Source of the DNA: Progne subis subis
Taxonomy: Eukaryota > Chordata > Aves > Passeriformes > Hirundinidae
Length of the DNA stretch: 64,000 nucleotides
Assembly (NCBI GenBank): GCA_022316685.1
Contig: JAKJHU010000061.1
Span: forward strand, 4,153,709-4,217,708
Direction of reading: 5' to 3'
This document shows, piece by piece, positions 41,301-52,827 of this stretch. Made by a program: the position numbers and the translations under genes. The notes under the pieces were generated by a model that ran no database searches, was not told where the DNA came from, and saw nothing but the letters and a program-made list of their open reading frames with translations. Position 1 is the stretch's first letter; every line of letters begins with the position of its first letter.

Positions 41301-44300
41301 ATGCTGCTGTGGTTAGAATGTTTGAGGTTCTCATTGGAAAGAAGTGGAAAATACTTCTTTTTAATAAAAAATCAGCATCTCCCTTAAAAACCTGAAAATA
41401 AAGAGGGCATTGTAGTTAAAATAACAACGAGACATAAAATTCAAAAAGCATTAAGAGCACGAATTGAACCGAGGGAAGGGACCCTCCATATTCCCACAGT
41501 TTTCAGATCTTATTAGGCTGTTGGGAAAGAATGTATTTATCTTTTGGTGCTTACTGGTATGCACTGGATTTCATGCTGGAATGGTGCCTCTTTTCCACTG
41601 AGCATTCCAGAAAGGAGAGCTCTGTGTTAGGTGGAGGGCTCGTCCATTTTCCTGGGATGTTCTTTCAGCAGCTCGAAGAAAAACATGAGGAAATCAGCTC
41701 CCAGGAGAATTTTTTTTTTTTTTTTTTTTGCCTTTGAGCTCCTCAGGGATCCATTTACTGGGTAAACAACCTTGATGGGAGCGTTCCATCCATCTGAACA
41801 AAAAAAGCTGCAGCAAGTCAAGTCCGTGTCAACCTTTGGATGCTGTGCAGAAAGCAGGAGAACAGGGGTGCCACTGCAAGGTGAAAAGCAGGATTTTTGC
41901 ATTAAAAATGAAATCCATCCTGTGCCAGAGCGCAGAGGGGATTTCTGTGAGGACCATAGGGGCTGGGATTGGGGAAACAATGACTTCTGTGCAGCTGGAC
42001 TCAGACAAACTCTTTATTCTTAGGGAATAATTGGCAGGAGGAATATTTGGATTCCTCTGAATTAGTGAATGTCATGAGATCTCCGGGACGTCAAGGGGAA
42101 GATTCATTCTGAATATAAGAGTTACACTAAAAACAGCAGGCAGCTGTAGAAATATTTGGGATTGTATACCTGATTAAATATAAAACAACACGGCGACTGT
42201 GGGTTCAGTCCCTGTACACATCATTTACTTGGCAGTTGAACTCAGTGATCCTTGTGGGTCCCTTCCAACTGGGAATATTCTCTGAATTTATCCACAATGA
42301 GGGTGCTTGGCAGGTTTTTTTCCCCTTAAATACGCTTTGGACAGGTTGCAAAGCATAGTTCTAGGGAGCCAAGCTATAATCTCCTTGTTTCATCCATCTG
42401 AATTTTTATTACCTTTCAAGTAATAGCTTCTGGGGCTGTTTCGGGCTGTTAAGTGTTTACCATGGATTTTTTCCTACTGGACTGTGTGACATCTAGAAAC
42501 TGTATTTTTATGGCAACATAAAAGCACAAAAACACCCCATAATCAGGTAAGAGGCAGCAATTCCTCTCCAGTGTTAACATGTTTATGAGGAAGGGCTGAA
42601 TGATGGAGCCTGGCCTGCAAGAACACAATTTGACATCTTTCAGCCTCGGGGGATATTATGGAATGAAAGCAGTGACTTTCTGGTAGTGTTTGACTGGATT
42701 TAGAGCTGGAATTGCAGCTGTCAGTGCCACTGGATATGAAATTTAGCAAGATCCTCTCAGCCCTGTCTGCTGGCAAGGGTTATTCTCCCAAATTTCCTCC
42801 TGCCCTTGAGGAGCAGGAGATCCCTTTGGGAATGTCCACTGTCCATAATAACCCTGTCTGGGACTAGCTTGCCCTTGTGTCTTATTATGCAAGAGTGCCA
42901 TGATAGGGATTTTCAGTTAGCAGAATGTCTCTGAAACTCAGCATTTCTTACGTTACACACACATTTTCTAAATCTGGAGGATGAAGTTGAATTAATTTTT
43001 TAAACTCCTGCGAGTGGTGTGTGACATTCTTGGGGAGAAAAAAAAAAAAAAAAAGAAAAGTAGGGATTTTCAAGCACCTTTGTGGATGCTTTGAAGGATA
43101 TTACTTAACAGAAAACTGTTGTAAGCCTAAGATACTCCATCCCAATTAACCAAGTAAACTCTAGAGGAAAGGGGAATTATGATGATGCCTGGAAAAAGCC
43201 TGTGAAATGTCAGCCCAGCTCACTGAGACCCTGTTAGCACATCCTTCCTTGGCTGTGCATTTTGTGGGAACAACTCGTTTTGCTTTTTGCTGTTTCTGAC
43301 TGCCACTGCCTTTAAGGACTGCATCACTGCACCTCTAAACATTCTTGTTTTTTCTGTGCTCTTTGCTTTTGCCTATAATAGGAAAGTTTAGGTAAAGTTT
43401 GCTTCATATTATATCGTAATTTAGTGAGACAAATGACTTGGGAATGCTTCATCTTCTAATAAAATGCTGAAAAAGCATCAAATACTTGTTTCAACCTTTT
43501 TTAAAGCTGATATTTTTTTTTGTTTGAAAGGTATTTAGAATGGCATTAATGTAGACATTTTATAAACGGGAAGACTAATACAATCTTTAAAAATGTTAAA
43601 ATCAGTTCTTTTAAGTGCTTTTTCTATTGCTTTGCTCTCTGTTTAAATGGGGGTCAGAATACGGAGTCTGCTTCTAGATTTTAGGGTGCATTGAGTAAAA
43701 ACATTTCTCCATCAGACCCAGTTATTTAAATCAGTCTTACTTTAAAAACACTGTGTTAGAATTTACTGATACATATACAGCAAATTTATGGAGTTTTAGC
43801 GTTCATCTTTGCTATTTTTCCTGTTACTTTTTTTTCCCCCTTGTGTATTTGACCTCATAGTAATTTTAAACAAATACAATGAATGCTATTTAAAGCTTTA
43901 AGTTGCAGAGCTATAAAAAAAAAATAGGTTGCATAAATACTGTGATTTTTATAATACAAACAATTAGTAGCCATGACCTCCATCCTTCTGTGCATCCATC
44001 ACAAGGTAAAGAAAGGGAAAAAAAACATTAACCTTACCGCACGTTTGAGCGTTTCTAAGTAAAATTCCCACTTTACATAAGGAAAAAAGCAAGAAACGGA
44101 ATGCTGCCATGCAATTGATGCACGCTTACCTCGTCCGGAATCAGCCAGGAGACGGCAGCATAATAAAGATAAACGCGGGGTCTCATTGTCCTTCAGCAGG
44201 AGCCTTGTCCCTTATCCCGATGCCGGGTTAACCATTAATCGGGGATATTTGCATCCCGCCTCCCCGCAGTGCCCGGCATATTTATCCCGCAGGAATTCTC

Positions 44301-47300
44301 GCTGCCTTCGGCTCTGCCTCTCAGGAAACTTCTCCTTGCCGAGGAGGGCTGCGAAGGGTGGGAATGCGGGGAATAGTGCCGAAAATCGCTCCTGCCGAGG
44401 GGCAGCAGTGATCGCTGCGAGCCCCGAAGCGGTGCCCCCGTGCTGGGGCAGCCGAGCCCGCTGCCTGGGAGCACTGGGAGCCTGCCTCCTCCTCTTCCTC
44501 CTCCTCCTCCTCCTCCCCCTGCCCTTAACTATTGGCCTGCCGAAACTTTCCAGCTGGCAGCCGAGAATTCGGGCCGGGAATTGCCGCTGCCGGGCATTGC
44601 CAGTGGCTGGAAGCTGTGAAGAGCAGAAATGAAAGCTCTCCTTGAAACACAACGCCTCACTTAAGGATTAAGCACCTTAGCGTGAGTTCGAAAGGACGGA
44701 GGCGTAAATTAGCGAAAAAATTGAATGTGGAGTGCCTCTTATAAATTTAACCACTCGTGCAAAAACAGGGATCAAGGCTTGAATGGGCCGAGGAGATAAG
44801 AAGGGAAGGGTTTGAATGTAACTGCTGCCACTTCTGCGGAGTAGGGTCTGGCCCTGGTGGGCTGAGGAGATAAGGAGCAGGCTTGAGTGTCACTGCTGTG
44901 CCGAACACTTCTGGCAGCAAGGGTCCAGCCAGGAAAATAAAAGCTCTACAAGAGGCTAGAAAAACAGATTGTGTGGTAATGGATAGGAAACAGAAGGACG
45001 TAATAATAAAGCACAGCTATAAACAGGGTGTAAGGCCCGTAGCAGTAACGCGAGGTGTGGTAGAACCGTGCGCCGTGGTTGTAACCCTGAGATAAAGAAA
45101 CCGCAAGTTGTGTAAGACCCCAGCCCTTAAAACTGTAAGCCTAAGTTTGATAAGCAAACAAACAAAAAGTCAGTGTAGAATGAACCACAGGCAGAAAAGC
45201 ACAAGGAGGGGTTAACCCTGACGTGTTCTCTGGTGGCATAAAGGTGTGCTTTACTCCACAGAGCCTGCTGTGGAGCAGATTGCTTTGAATCATCCTCCAC
45301 ACACACGGTGTTTGCTGTTACAGACTTTTCAAGGTTCTTAGGGGGGGTAATAAGTAGAAAGTTGAGTTTAAATGTGCTGGGATTGGGAAGAGACATTGTG
45401 ATAAAAATACCGTGTTGGTCAGAAATAAATGGAGAGAAAACCTCGAAGTGAGTTAAGGCACAGCTGCAGGTATGACAGCTACAAAATTATCAGTGATTTT
45501 AAGAGAAACTCTGTGAGTTCAGGCTTTTTCTTGAACTTGTTTTGAAGTCGACGCTGCAGTTCCCGAGTGAAAGTCTGTGAATCGCTAGGTGGGAAATTTC
45601 CACTGCTCCCAAGTTGTCCTTTACTCTCTGACCCATTGCATGTTTGGGTTGGGTGACAATGTAAAAAAACACGTCCAGCAAATATTACACTCCTGAACTT
45701 TTAATGGCTAAACCTCTGGAAAATTCTCTCTCTTAAAACGAGTTTTAGTTAACTGTGGCAAGCGAGAATAATCTTTAATGCATGAGTTTGTGTGGCTGGG
45801 GGATGAACAGTGAGATGGTCCATGAACGTTCAGTCCTCTTCTTAAATGTCCCTGGTCAACGAGGAACACTCAGGTTGTGGCCATCCATGTCCCACATCCT
45901 GGTGGGAATTGTGCATTTCCTAGTAATGGTCATGTTCAGGAGAACTGCAGGAATTCACTGTTAAAATTTGGGAAAGAGCCTGTGGGTTTCTCTGAAGACA
46001 TTAAACTGTAACGCTGGTGTAAACATTTAGATATGAAAACATACTTGCCTGTTGTTTATTTGTATTGCATTAAGGCTGGAGTAGTCATTCACAGAACTAC
46101 ATTTTAGATGCTATTAAAAAAAAAAAAAATCAATGCACCAATGTAGTTTACAGCAAGAAATAACGTACATCTCTTGTCTTAGGCAGCTGAAACTGTAAAC
46201 TCTAGAGTTCAGGAAGTCATCTTAAATGAAGAGTTCATTACTACTTTAAAAGTCCTGTATTTTATACTTTAAGAAAGATAAGAGCTATGCCATTTAGCAA
46301 TGTCCTCTATTCAAGGTGCTAAGAACTACAGCAGGTACCTTCATATATATTTAAAGTCCCAAGATAAACAAGCTACAACAGAGGAGACCCTGTGATATCA
46401 TAAAACAAACATCTGCCCCAAGACATTAATTAATCTGAAGGAACAAGCATCTGAATTTGCAAAACTGAAACTTCTTTCTGCTTTTTATCTCATTAAGCTG
46501 TTTGGAAGGGTATGGTCTTTGACATAATCCAATGTTGTCATGGCAAAAAATTTTCTGTTTCAGGGAATGGAAAGATTTCATTTCCTTCATTTCCTTGTTT
46601 CTTGTAAATACTTTTCAGTTTTGAACAATTCCACCTGTGTTTTGCAGATGGGAACGAGACTTGCTTGCTCTTTTAAAATGCAATGTTTAATGAAATTAGA
46701 GTCTACTGAGAAAATACATTTGAAAAACGCTGTCTAGGAAACACCCTAGAAAAGAAATTGTGGGGCTTCTAGAAATGAATTGCTTGGGCTTCTTTAGATT
46801 CAAGTCAGCTGCCAGCTCCTGCCTCAGAGTGAAGACTGAAATTCCTGATTTTGGAGCCTTCTCAGTCCCAAGTGTGGGATCACACCAGGCTGGGATTTCT
46901 CATTGAGCAGAAATGGAGAAATATGGGCCACTCCCCCATTTCTTGTGTGTGGCTTCTCCTCTCTCTGCCTGCTGTCCTGTGCCTCTCTCTAAGCCCTGAT
47001 TCTCCTCTCAGTCTCCCACCACTTGGCTTCAGGTTCATTTTTGAAGCTGTGCTCAGCACTTGAGCAAAGTCCTGCCCATGTGTCCTTCCATTTGCTTAAT
47101 TCCTACTGCAAATACAGGAGTAACCTCTCTAAACCTTTGTTTAGAAAAAGAAGAGTAATGGCAGAGGCAGGATTATATATTAATCTTGCAGATTAGCAGA
47201 AAGCTCCTGCATTTAACAAAATAACCAAAGAGAACCCCCAAACAACCAACCAACCAAAACAAGAAAAAAACCAATCAACCAAAAAAAAAAAATAGCAAAT

Positions 47301-50300
47301 TGAGATCTTAGACAAGAAAACATCATGGTCAGTGTGCTGGTACATCAAATGATTGCAAATGTGCACAGGGAAACATCTGTGCCTTCAACCATGAAACAAA
47401 TGTGGAAGTACACAGAGCACATTACAGCCATTATCCAGATTAATTTGTGAAAGTAGTTGGAAACTTGGGAGTGTTTGGTAAATCAGATAAGGGTCAGGTC
47501 TGTGTGATACAACCCAGTGAGGCGGCAAGGCAAGGGTAGTGAATTATTCTGCTTTTGTGACCCCTTTTTATCCCCACAGGAAAATTAAAAAAATTAAAAT
47601 TTAAAAGAGAAAAATAATCATAAGCAAAACACCTTCATGTTTTCCTGTCTACCCGTTGAAGAGAAAAAAATTGCTGTCTGTTCCACCTGTAGAGGAATAA
47701 CACCTTTGGTGCTCAGTGGAAAGGAACTGCTCCCTTCAGTTGTCATTTCTTATCTCACTAAGCTCAAAGACAAATTCTAGAGCAGAATGGCATCAGGGTC
47801 TTAATCAAATGCATTCATAACTAAAAATCAGAAAGTACTTTGGGGTTTTATCTGTGAGGTTCCGAAAATTGAGTAGATTCTAATTGTGAATACTTCTAAG
47901 TGCCAGTAAAACAAGGAATGCATGAACAGAAAATACACAAATGAAAAAAAGAATTAGTTCAGGGTGTTGTTTATAGGAGACAGAAAAATAAATATACAAT
48001 TTTGTCCTTTCTTTCATGAAGTGTGGCGTTCCCTTTCAAGAGGAAGATGTGATTGTCATTAATGGTAATAAAGAAGATGTGGAAATTCTGAAGAAAAGGA
48101 TGGAGGAAAGAAGACTTAAAAGTAAATTAGAAAAGGTAAGACTTATACATTATTTGTTATAAAACTGGAAGAATTCTTGTCTGCCATGAATCTGCTGTTA
48201 GATTTACTGATCTTTATAAAGATGGAGGCATTTACTCCATGAGCTGTGTTGTATTTAAACACTGCTTGGAAAAGCAGTGGGTTTTTTGTGTGTATTTGGC
48301 CAATTACATCTTGAAGTACATTCTAAACTTCCTCCTGACCAGCAGGAAGTGCCTTGTGCACTCCAAATGGGTAAAATGGACTCTTGCAGCGATATTTCAG
48401 GGTTTTCTTGGAATTAATTAGTTGTAGTAATGAGCTACATCATCCCCGTATTTCTTGTGGCAGTTCCTGATGACAGCATCAGTTTTTTGATCTTATAAAA
48501 GAAGATACCTTTTATTGGCCTCTGTTAGAAACAGGATGTTGGGATCTGTGCATTCCTGGGCTGGTGCTGTAAGAGTGTGGAAAATTATCATGTTCTGAGT
48601 TGCTCACAGTCCTCAGCAATTCCTGCACCCCTAATTCCCCCCGTGCTGTTGAGGCCTTTGCATTGTTGTACCCAGGTAAAATGCAGTGGCAATCAAATCC
48701 TTGCAGCTCTGCAGCACTGCCCCGTGAGCTGGGAGTGTTCCTGTGCTGCTGAGCTGCCAAATGACACTTGTGCACACGGGAATTCTGTCAGCACTGCTGT
48801 TTTCCCTCAGCTCCCTGCAGGATGCCAGGGCAAGCAAACCTTCGCTGCTGACTCAGGCCAGGGCGCTCAGGCTTAGCTGGATCTCAGCAACATAAATCCT
48901 TATCTGATGCCTTCAGCATCTGAGACTCGAGATGGAGGTTTCACCCCTTGATTTGGCCATGCAAATATTTCCCTGGTTTGTTTTAAAACGCCTGGTTACT
49001 TGCCAGGGAGCATATGATTCCTCCTCATCACAAGGGCTTTATTCATCTGTGCCGGTGCAGCATCGCTGGGCCTGGCCAATACATCAAAAGGATGGTTTGC
49101 CATGAAAATCGTGCTGTTCTGTTTCCTGTTTTCATTTCATCTCATGTCCAATAGCTTCTGGCGTAAGAGTGATAATCTCATGGTGTCTATTCAGAGGGTT
49201 GGTTTTTTTTTTTCCTCAGTACTTGGTAGTTAAAAGTTTGAAGAAAAAAAAAATTATAATTTGTTGCTAGACCTTTGCAGTTCTCAGCAGATGAGTGAGT
49301 GGTTGGTTGCATTTGGTTTTCTGTAGAAACAGGGCCCGAACAAAGCACCTGTAGCTTTGGGTCAGATAATTTTGAATAATCTGGAAAGTGATGCTGCCCA
49401 CGATTTCTGCACAGAAGAGTACCTGAGTGTGCAGGGCTCTTGTGGCTTTTAGGGTGACAGCACAGAAGGACACCGTGCCCTGGTCCTGGGGCTTTGTGTG
49501 CCCTGGGGGAACATGCAAATGGCATTTGTTTGGTTAGTGGAGGAATTACAGGACAGGATTTCCAAACCTCAGCCTCAAGTGGTGACCTTGGTGCCCCAGG
49601 TGGAACCAACCTCTGCTGCCCCTGCACCTTCTGAGGCCTGGGAGCTCCAATCCCAGTGTCAGCACAATTCCCACTCTCCTGGCACTGCTGTCCACACTCC
49701 CTTTCCCTTCCCTTCCCTTCCTTTCCCTTCCCTTCCCTTCCCTTCCCTTCCCTTCCCTTCCCTTCCCTTCCCTTCCCTTCCCTTCCCTTCCCTTCCCTTC
49801 CCTTCCCTTCCCTTCCCTTCCCTTCCCTTCCCTTCCCTTCCCTTCCCTTCCCTTCCCTTCCCTTCCCTTCCCTTCCCTTCCCTTCCCTTCCCTTCCCTTC
49901 CCTTCCCTTCCCTTCCCTTCCCTTCCCTTCCCTTCCCTTCCCTTCCCTTCCCTTCCCTTCCCTTCCCTTCCCTTCCCTTCCCTTCCCTTCCCTTCCCTTC
50001 CCTTCCCTTCCCTTCCCTTCCCTCCCTGCAGGCTCCGTGGTCCCGCTGTGTTTGGGGCAGGAAGCACAAACTCCTTTTCCTTTTCCCCATGAGTCAAAAC
50101 ATCAGGAAGATGCAGCTGGAACCAGAATAAAAAATGGTTCAGGCTCAGCTATCAGTGAGCCCATACTGAAATCTCTCTAATCCACATTCTGCCCAGTGAA
50201 TTTCTGCATCCTAGAGTTACAAACAGCTGGGAAGTGACTTTTCTTTGGAAAGGTGGAAATCCCTGCAGTGAGCTTCTCCAGGTTCCTGAAGGCCAGGTTG

Positions 50301-52796
50301 GGCAGGACCTCTGGAAGTTGTCCCTGCCCCTGGCGGGGTTGGAATGGGATGAGCTTTGAGGTTCTTCCCACCCAAAGCATTCCATGGATGTGCAGCAGGA
50401 GAGCCAGGTCTGCAGGCAGAGCCCTGATCCTCTGCCACCCCCTCCTGGGCTCAGTTTGCAGACACATTTGCTGTGGCATTTTTTTCCCTGGAGCAGTAAT
50501 ACTTTGCTTCACAGCAGGGGCTCTCCTGAGCTTTACAACAGAATTAAATATATTTATTATATAAATATTATATATTTGTTCTACATAAACTATATATTAT
50601 ATATGATTAATATGTAATATATTATGTATTATGTATTGTATTATAAATTGTATATTTATTATATGAATATTATACATTTATTTTCTTTGAGTTCATGCAG
50701 CTGTCTTTATAGCATGTTCCCAATTCAGAATGTATCCAGTGAGAATAATGCTAATGTCTGTCTAATACCTCTTTCTTTCTAGGTAATCAAAGCCAGTAAT
50801 GGGATTCTGCTTGGGTTTTTTTTCTATGTTTTTTTAATCTGTACAAGCATAAATTAATTTGGAAAATCTGCTGCACAGATACTTTTTAAAAACTTCGATT
50901 AACTATTTGCATCTTTTCTTCCCAAGAAATCCAGCAGAGGGTCCAACTATTGATGGGTACCCAGGAGGGATCTTTTTATGGACTAAACAAAATTTAGTGG
51001 ATACAAGATTCCAGATTCTTCTGAATTTTTTATTGAAAAACATCTTCACTGATTACAATTAATCGTGTCCTATTAATGTAGTACAATTTACTCTCCTGCT
51101 GTGTGGGTTCAGATTATCAATTAATGATAATAACACACCCCTCCTTTCAAAGTATGCAAACCAAAATATTAAATCCAGACAAATCCAATTTTGTCCTGCA
51201 CAGTTTTCTTTAATGTAACTGCAGGGTTCTCAAGTTTATTATTTTTTTCCATGTAGAAACAATACAAAAAATGTAGAAGGAAGTGTTCTACTGGGTAAGA
51301 AATAAAAATGTACTGAGTGTCTATCAAATACGAGTTGGGAATTTTATCTGCTTTCAATCCATTACCGCATTTCTGCTTGTGTTGTTTCAGAAATCAAAGA
51401 AAGGCAAGACAGCAGCAGCAGCTTCTCAGCAAGAGCCCTCTGCAGGTAACACAGCTCCCAATTCTGTCACCTTCTGAGTCCTGGAGTCATGAAGCTGTCA
51501 GGAGTTCATTTTTCTGTGGTGTTTGGTTGGTTGGTTGGTTGGTGTTGTTGTTGTTGTTTTGGTGTTTGTTTGTTTTTTGGTTTTTTTTGTTTTTTGCTTT
51601 TGGTGGCTCTTTGTTGTTGTTGATGTTTTTTTAGTTTGTGGGGGTTTTTTTGTCATTCATTCATTCATTCATTTCAGATTCTCCAGGTCCTTCAAAAGCT
51701 AAGAATGGAAAGGATTGTGTCAATTCCAGCTCTGGGGAAAACAGGCAGATTATCTTCACCAAAAGTTCAGGTTGGTGGTTAATCCTAGTGTGAAGAATGG
51801 GACCAGGTTTCCTTCTCTGTCATTCTAATATCGCTTTAATGGTGCCTTCTCTTTATTTAATATTTATTCTGCTACTTAATGTCCCCATACTGATATTTTC
51901 AAACAGAATGTGTACATTTTTAAGATCAGTCTGAGCTTTCTGTGGGAAGAATTAAACCCTGTACTTGAAAAAATCAGAATTATTTGAAGGATCTGAGAAT
52001 GATGATCTGTAGATAAATGGGGAGAAGCCGAAATTCCATCAGCAATGCCTGAACTGCCCTCTGCTGTCTGCTTTTATACAGGAGAAACTTCTGAAAACAT
52101 TTCATCCCAGGTGACGAGAATTGCTCTGGATGTTGAGCAACCTCGTAATTCTAATAATATTAATGTTTCTTTTATTATTATTATTTTCTGAGGGTATAAA
52201 AGAAAAGAAGTACCTTTTCAAACTGTTTCTGTTGGGGTTGCACACAGAGTTCTGTGAAGATTTGGGGTTGCACACAGAGTTCTGTGAAGATTTGGGGTTG
52301 CACACTCAGTTCTGTGAGGATTTGGGGTGGCACACTCAGTTCTGTGAAGATTTGGGATTGCACACTCAGTTCTGTGAGGATTTGGGATTGCACACTCAGT
52401 TCTGTGAGGATTTGGGGTTGCACACAGAGTTCTGTGAAGATTTGGGGTTGCACACTCAATTCTGTGAGGATTTGGGGTGGCACACAGAGTTCTGAGAGGA
52501 TTTGGGGTGGCACGCACCATTCTGTGAGGATTTGGGATTGCACACTCAATTCTGTGAGGATTTGGGGTGGCACACACCATTCTGTGAGGATTTGGGATTG
52601 CACACTCAATTCTGTGAGGATTTGGGGTGGCACACAGAGTTCTGAGAGGATTTGGGGTGGCACGCACCATTCCTGGCAGCCCCTGCGCCTGAGTTTGTCT
52701 CATGATGTTGAGTTTCTGAGTTGATTTCTCTGCACCAGTCTTGGCTTTTTCAAACACCATCCTGCAACTTGGGAGATGAAATGTTGGGGGGAAAAG

Positions 52797-52827
<31 letters not shown>

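Larger units (their letters stand above)
32244..48021 (+). other. RTF2: RTF2 intron 5 (15.8 kb) hosting antisense GCNT7
   Basis: Bounded by AAG|gtgagt (32243) and TTTCATGAAG (48021). From 32.2 to 37.6 kb it is T-rich intronic DNA with no recognised exon. From 37.6 to 44.6 kb it holds GCNT7 with its promoter and noncoding exons. From 44.7 to 48.0 kb it holds a 74-bp duplication and AT-rich sequence without a recognised gene. One CR1 tail lies at 42225-42290. Confidence 0.8.

Noticed and set aside
44186..44652. 148- and 146-codon frames on both strands near 44.2-44.65 kb
   Set aside because: They lie in a CpG-rich promoter region, are open on both strands from GC bias, and show no domain.
49546..50130. 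Long Arg/Glu/Gly/Lys and Pro/Phe/Leu/Ser frames
   Set aside because: They are translations of the (CCTTC)n microsatellite; every frame of a pentamer lacking stops is open.
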